The position numbers and the translations under genes were made by a program. Positions 59,752-64,000 of a stretch of 64,000 nt of DNA are shown here, piece by piece. Source of the DNA: Panagrolaimus kolymaensis (lineage: Eukaryota > Nematoda > Chromadorea > Rhabditida > Panagrolaimidae); assembly GCA_028622995.1 (NCBI GenBank), contig JAJQJQ010000057.1:1302001-1366000 (forward strand), in the 5' to 3' direction. Under the pieces are notes generated by a model. The model was not told where the DNA came from and ran no database searches. It saw nothing but the letters and a program-made list of their open reading frames with translations. The first letter of the stretch is position 1. Each line of letters opens with the position of its first letter.

Positions 59752-62700
59752 ATGCAGTCACTTGAAAAAGCTTTGCATCAACCGATGCCTTTTACAACTG
59801 GTATGTTGCTTTGTTCTTTTATTTATTTATTTATATTTATTTTATAGGTGGTCAAACAATAACTGATCGGTTAACCGCTGCTCGTCATGCCTTAGCTGGT
59901 TCACAACTTGGAAAAACGATATGTAAAGCAACAACGGAAGAATTAACTGCACCAAAAAAGAAGCATCTGGATTGTAAGCATTTAATTATTATTCTTATAG
60001 TTTAATGATTATCTTTCAGACCTGTTGCATTGTACAAATGAACCTAATGTTTCCATTCCCAGCATGGCGAATTTAATGATCGAACGAACGCAAAATCCTA
60101 ATTGGGTAGTTGTATATAAAGCTCTTATAACCATTCACAATGTTATGTGTTATGGTAATGAAAGATTTTCACAATATCTTGCTTCTTGTAACACAACATT
60201 CAACTTGACAAACTTTTTGGATAAATCAAACCCTCAAGGTTATGATATGAGTAATCATGTTCGACGTTATGGAAAATATATTTCTGAGAAGATATACACC
60301 TATCGGCTATGTGCTTTTGATTTTTGTAAAATCAAACGTGGACGTGAAGATGGTATGTTAAGACAAATGCATGCTGATAAGTTGATGAAAACCCTTCCAA
60401 TCCTCCAAAATCAAATGGATGCTTTGCTTGAATTTCAAGTTTGTTTTTTATATTTGATACTCATTTAATATATTTGTTTAACTTTTAGGTTACTAGCAGT
60501 GAACTCAATAATGGTGTCATCAATTGTTCATTTATTTTACTTTTCCGTGATCTTATACGATTATTCGCATGTTACAACGATGGTGTCATTAATCTCCTTG
60601 AAAAATTCTTTGATATGAATAAGAAGCAAGCTCGTGAAGCTTTTGAACTTTATAAAAGCTTTTTACTTCGACTTGATAAGGTTGCTGCATTTTTATCTGT
60701 TGCTGAATCTGTCGGAATTGACCGTGGAGAAATTCCTGATTTAACTCGTGCGCCTGCATCTTTAATTGAAGCATTAGAAGCTCATTTGCATCATCTTGAA
60801 GGTGGTAAAGGTCCTGTTCCATCAGCATCTCAACAAATTGTCACTCAACAACTTCAACGACATGATCATCCAACCAATAATTTAAGCAACATGTCTTCGG
60901 GTATTGATGAACAAGCACGACAGAAGTATATTGAAGAAGAGAAAGAAAGGCTACGTCAATATGAGGAACAAAGACAGAAACAATTTAATCAATCTTCTCA
61001 ACAGCAAAGTATGTTTCATTATTAAATTTTGATTAAAATAAATATTTTTAGATGTATTTAATCCCTTTGATTCTCGTCCGTCTCAACACCAAGCACCGCC
61101 TCAACAGCATATACCACTTCAATATCAACATCAACCATCACAAAATGATCATCTTATGTTTCCATCTTCTGGTCCATCTCAGCAACAACAACAACCTCAA
61201 CCTGGTCATGGTGGTGATGGTCCTCATAGTGATCTTCTTGCACTTTATCGTCAACCTCCACCAATTGATTCAACAAACCCATTTGCTTCTTTTATGCCAC
61301 AACAACAGCAACAATACGCTCAACAACCTTATTATGGTGGATATCCTCCTCAACAACTTCCACAGCAATGTAAGATAATTTTAAAATTTCTTTATTAGTT
61401 TTTTTGTTGCTTATTTTTTCCCTTTTTGCACTTTGCTTTTTTATTTCTCTTCCTTTTCGGTGTTTGTATGTATTTTTGCTTTTTCAGTTGGCAGTACTCA
61501 ACCATCCAATTATGGCTATTCATCGAATTCAATGATGGGTCCAACAACTTCATCAAATGGTCTAAAGGGTTTGTTTTTATAGAGAAAGTTGCGATCGTTT
61601 TTAAAAAAAATCGGGGATATGGTTATATTAGTTAATTTAAGTTTTGTAATGCACAGTTTTGTGATAATGTATGTTGTACTAGTGGTTTGTATATAAGGTT
61701 AGTTTAATTTTATTTTAAAGGTGGTATTTTAAATAATTTTGATTTTCTTCAGATTATCCACAACCCCATCAACCTCCGCCTATTCCTCCTCAACCACATT
61801 ACATTCCCCAACATCAACAACCACCACCGCCACAAAATTATGCTCAACCTCCTCAATCATCTGCTAATCCATTTATTAATGAAGCTTCTCAACCACCGTT
61901 TCAACCGCCACCGCATGATCAAAATCAAATGCCACAACATCAACAAGTTGTTAATGCCGCGCTTGCCAATCCTTTTGGGCCTATTCAACAAAATGCTCAA
62001 AATTTTCATGCTGCTGGGGTTAGTCCATCCGTTGTTACACCTGATCCTCCTAGTTTTGCTGCCCCTCCATCGGATCAATCAACACCAAACCCTTCACCCG
62101 TTCCTCCTTTTACTCATCAACAATCATCCGGGAGTGAAGCGGTTTCAATCCCCACACAACAAGGACAAACTTTAGGGATTTATGAACAAACTCCTTTTAG
62201 TAAGGTTCATTGAAAAACTAAAATGAAATTAAAACAATAAATTTTAGCTGGAAATGATTCAAGCTACACTACACCTTCACATTTTGATCAACAAATGCAG
62301 CAACACCAACAACAAGCACTTCCACCACCACAAGGCCCGCCGCGTCCACCACCTCCAGGTTTGACATTTAGGATTAAACCTTTTTTTAATGATAGTATTT
62401 TTTAATTCAGGTAGTTCACCTCAACCTGGTGGCAGTAAGTTTCTTGAACAAATTTGGGGTTTTTTTTCTCTCTTTAATAGCGATCGCAACTTTTCGATGT
62501 TTTTTATTTTGATACTTTTTAATTTGTCATAAATTTTAGCTTTTGATCCATTTGCTAATGCATCCGCTGGACATACAATGCAATCTTCATCAAAACCTGA
62601 CATTGATTCAACTTTAAATAATCTCGTAAATAATATGGAAATTGCTGGTAAAAATCCTGCATGGATGCATCATGCGCCACCTTCAACGACTGCTCCATCT

Positions 62701-62913
62701 TCTAATCCTTCATTCAATGGTGGTGGTAATCCATGGTCTCAACAGTCGCAACAACAACAGCAACCATTTTATGGTTGGTTAGATTTGACTGATCAAAATA
62801 TGAAGGATTCAATTTCAGGTTATCCTCAACAACCGCAACAACCATCCGCTTCCAGCAATCCATTCGGTGTTCCAAATTCATCCCAGCAAAGCAATGCATT
62901 TGGTTTTCAATAA
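59752..62913 (+). CDS. unc-11: Clathrin assembly protein AP180/PICALM (UNC-11)
   Basis: Exons 59752-59800, 59848-59973, 60020-60438, 60489-61008, 61052-61369, 61488-61568, 61753-62199, 62248-62358, 62411-62434, 62540-62913; 822 residues, or 807 if the 45-nt segment 62774-62818 is spliced out. The ANTH domain (about 15-290) is nearly that of C. elegans UNC-11 ([32 protein letters not shown] phosphoinositide patch, [34 protein letters not shown]). A coiled, charged linker ([15 protein letters not shown]) leads to a long Gln/Pro/Ser-rich tail with NPF motifs (NPFDS, NPFAS, NPFIN, NPFGP) and DPF (FDPFAN) for EH-domain, AP-2 and clathrin binding. Role: synaptic vesicle endocytosis and cargo sorting at the plasma membrane. 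Small symmetric exons in the tail suggest alternative splicing, as known for this gene. Confidence 0.96.
61585..61597 (+). repeat. unc-11: Intronic 13-mer complementary to 62481-62493
   Basis: AAAGTTGCGATCG in unc-11 intron 6; its exact reverse complement CGATCGCAACTTT lies in intron 9 (62481-62493). The two sites could pair in the pre-mRNA and loop out exons 7-9. Confidence 0.7.
62481..62493 (+). repeat. unc-11: Intronic 13-mer complementary to 61585-61597
   Basis: Partner of the site at 61585-61597; it contains the GC-rich palindrome CGATCG, rare in these A/T-rich introns. Confidence 0.7.
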
Positions 62914-63690
62914 TTGAAATTCTTCCATTTTTTTGTTAAAAGCAATTGAAATTTTACTCCAAATGCTTTCTCTTTGCTTTCATGTCCTCTTTTTTCTAAC
63001 TGTATTTATTACTTCCTTAAATATTATTTTTTAAAGTCAGTGCAACCTTTTTTGTAAGCCTGTGTTATTTTTGCTTAATTTGTGTCATATTATAATGTTT
63101 TTTTATAAAGTCAATAATTTACTTGTGATCGGAATTGAATTTTTCTTATGTATTCGGTACTAAATAAATAGAGTGTTTTTGTATTAAAAAAAGTATGGAT
63201 ATAATTATGAAACAATCGAGAAAAAAATGCGGATTCAAAAACCAACAATAATAATGAACTTTTTACTAATCAGGCGGTTATTGCTAATAATTTTAAATGC
63301 CTTTGACTAAGTATTGCTATCAATAAATATACATAGAATGATTAAGATGATGATTAGGTTTCCATTTAAAAAAATGAGTAAAACATTGGAACGAACAAGC
63401 TTGGAATTTGACTTTTTGAAGGTGGAAGAAAAAAACTCGAGAAAAAGCGTTTGAAACGAAAATTGTGCAACATTTGTTATTGTTTTTTTTAACCAACAAA
63501 AAAATTGGAATGTGTATGTTCGACAAATAAATAAACTTTTTTTAAACCTTCTAAATGAAATCTAGTAATCATTTAAAGCATTTTTTATTTTTACTTTTAT
63601 TGTGATTGAACGATATATTCAAAATTTTTACTTCTCTGTGTAGCCATTTCTCAATTTTTTTAAAGTGCGTTGTTTCAGAATATTATAATT
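62914..63690. other. unc-11 3' flank and OCIA-gene leader
   Basis: A/T-rich. An AATAAA-type signal lies near 63164-63170. TGTTTCAG at 63671-63678, 12 nt before the next ATG, is a good spliced-leader or 5'-intron acceptor. The 778-bp gap is long for an operon. Confidence 0.5.
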
Positions 63691-64000
63691 ATGTCTCGAT
63701 CTAATTCTCAACAACCGCCATCAAATTCATGGGATTCTGGTTCAATGCTTCCTGACAATACTTCACAAACTCCTCAAATGAATGAATCATTTGGTCCTGA
63801 TCCGAAACAACAGTTATCAGGAGAACAAATGGAATGGCTTATAAAACGTTTAAGTACTGATGATCAACAAGAATTAGGCAAAGTTTTACGTGATTGCGCA
63901 TTTGAAATGACAACACAACGAGGAATTCCTGTTGCGGCACTTTTAACTGGCGCAATGTATGTTGCAAGAACACGTTTGCCTGAAAATCTTCAATTTGGTC
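63691..64000 (+). CDS. OCIA-domain protein (OCIAD1/2-like), partial
   Basis: Open from ATG at 63691 to the window end, 103 residues. A Gln/Ser/Pro-rich N-terminus (MSRSNSQQPPSNSW) is followed by LSTDDQQELGKVLRDCAFE, then RGIPVAALLTGAMYVA, which fits the OCIA domain pattern of a charged helix with Cys, a RG(L/I)P step and a hydrophobic helix. OCIAD proteins are membrane proteins of mitochondria and endosomes affecting respiratory complex assembly. The 3' part lies outside the window. Confidence 0.68.
   Translation, partial: MSRSNSQQPPSNSWDSGSMLPDNTSQTPQMNESFGPDPKQQLSGEQMEWLIKRLSTDDQQELGKVLRDCAFEMTTQRGIPVAALLTGAMYVARTRLPENLQFG

Overview
The window is eukaryotic and nematode in character. It is very AT-rich, most introns are 45-80 nt, and it carries nematode orthologues with near-identical sequence (LET-70 ubiquitin-conjugating enzyme, UNC-11/AP180, an NLP-8-type neuropeptide precursor). 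It also holds a tyrosinase with ShK domains, a C-type lectin, a likely chemoreceptor and an NHX exchanger. I read it as a free-living or plant-associated nematode; a clade IV (Tylenchina-like) origin is only a guess. Exon coordinates come from hand-splicing on GT-AG sites, reading-frame continuity and family alignment recalled from knowledge.

Layout. 11-2107 (-): tyrosinase with two ShK domains, cut by the window start. 4541-19752: a head-to-tail Helitron array made of two identical 6,970-bp autonomous copies, each with an intact 1,777-residue Rep-helicase, followed directly by a divergent 1.27-kb non-autonomous element. 24405-25865 (+): nlp-8-like precursor with two candidate terminal exons; a small secreted-protein gene lies antisense inside its last intron, and a second small GPI-anchored-type gene lies just downstream (-). 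28920-30290 (-): a membrane protein gene built from one-exon-per-repeat units. 27440-28600 and 30735-30986 look like eroded coding sequence. 33112-35241 (+): SRC-1-like kinase. 35515-37905 (-): CEP97-like leucine-rich-repeat protein. 38608-39110 (+): let-70. 39397-42657 (-): NHX Na+/H+ exchanger. 45104-46659 (+): C-type lectin. 48180-49229 (+): intronless 7TM protein. 51446-56368 (+): eyes absent with a degraded phosphatase site. 59752-62913 (+): unc-11. 63691-64000 (+): OCIA-domain protein, cut by the window end.

Besides the Helitrons there are three short elements, each bounded by terminal inverted repeats and an exact 8-bp target duplication (43591-44035, 46912-47152, 53561-53786), which fits hAT-type MITEs. 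The first carries long CGG-triplet tracts; the third is a nearly perfect hairpin in the first intron of eya. The genes do not form an operon; most neighbours are divergent or convergent with separate promoters. Functional links are only thematic: signalling (SRC, EYA, NLP-8), endocytosis (UNC-11), ubiquitin conjugation (LET-70) and ion transport (NHX). The features I find most worth checking are the tandem Helitron array, the EYA active-site loss, the exon-repeat gene, the nested nlp-8 locus and complementary intronic 13-mers in unc-11.
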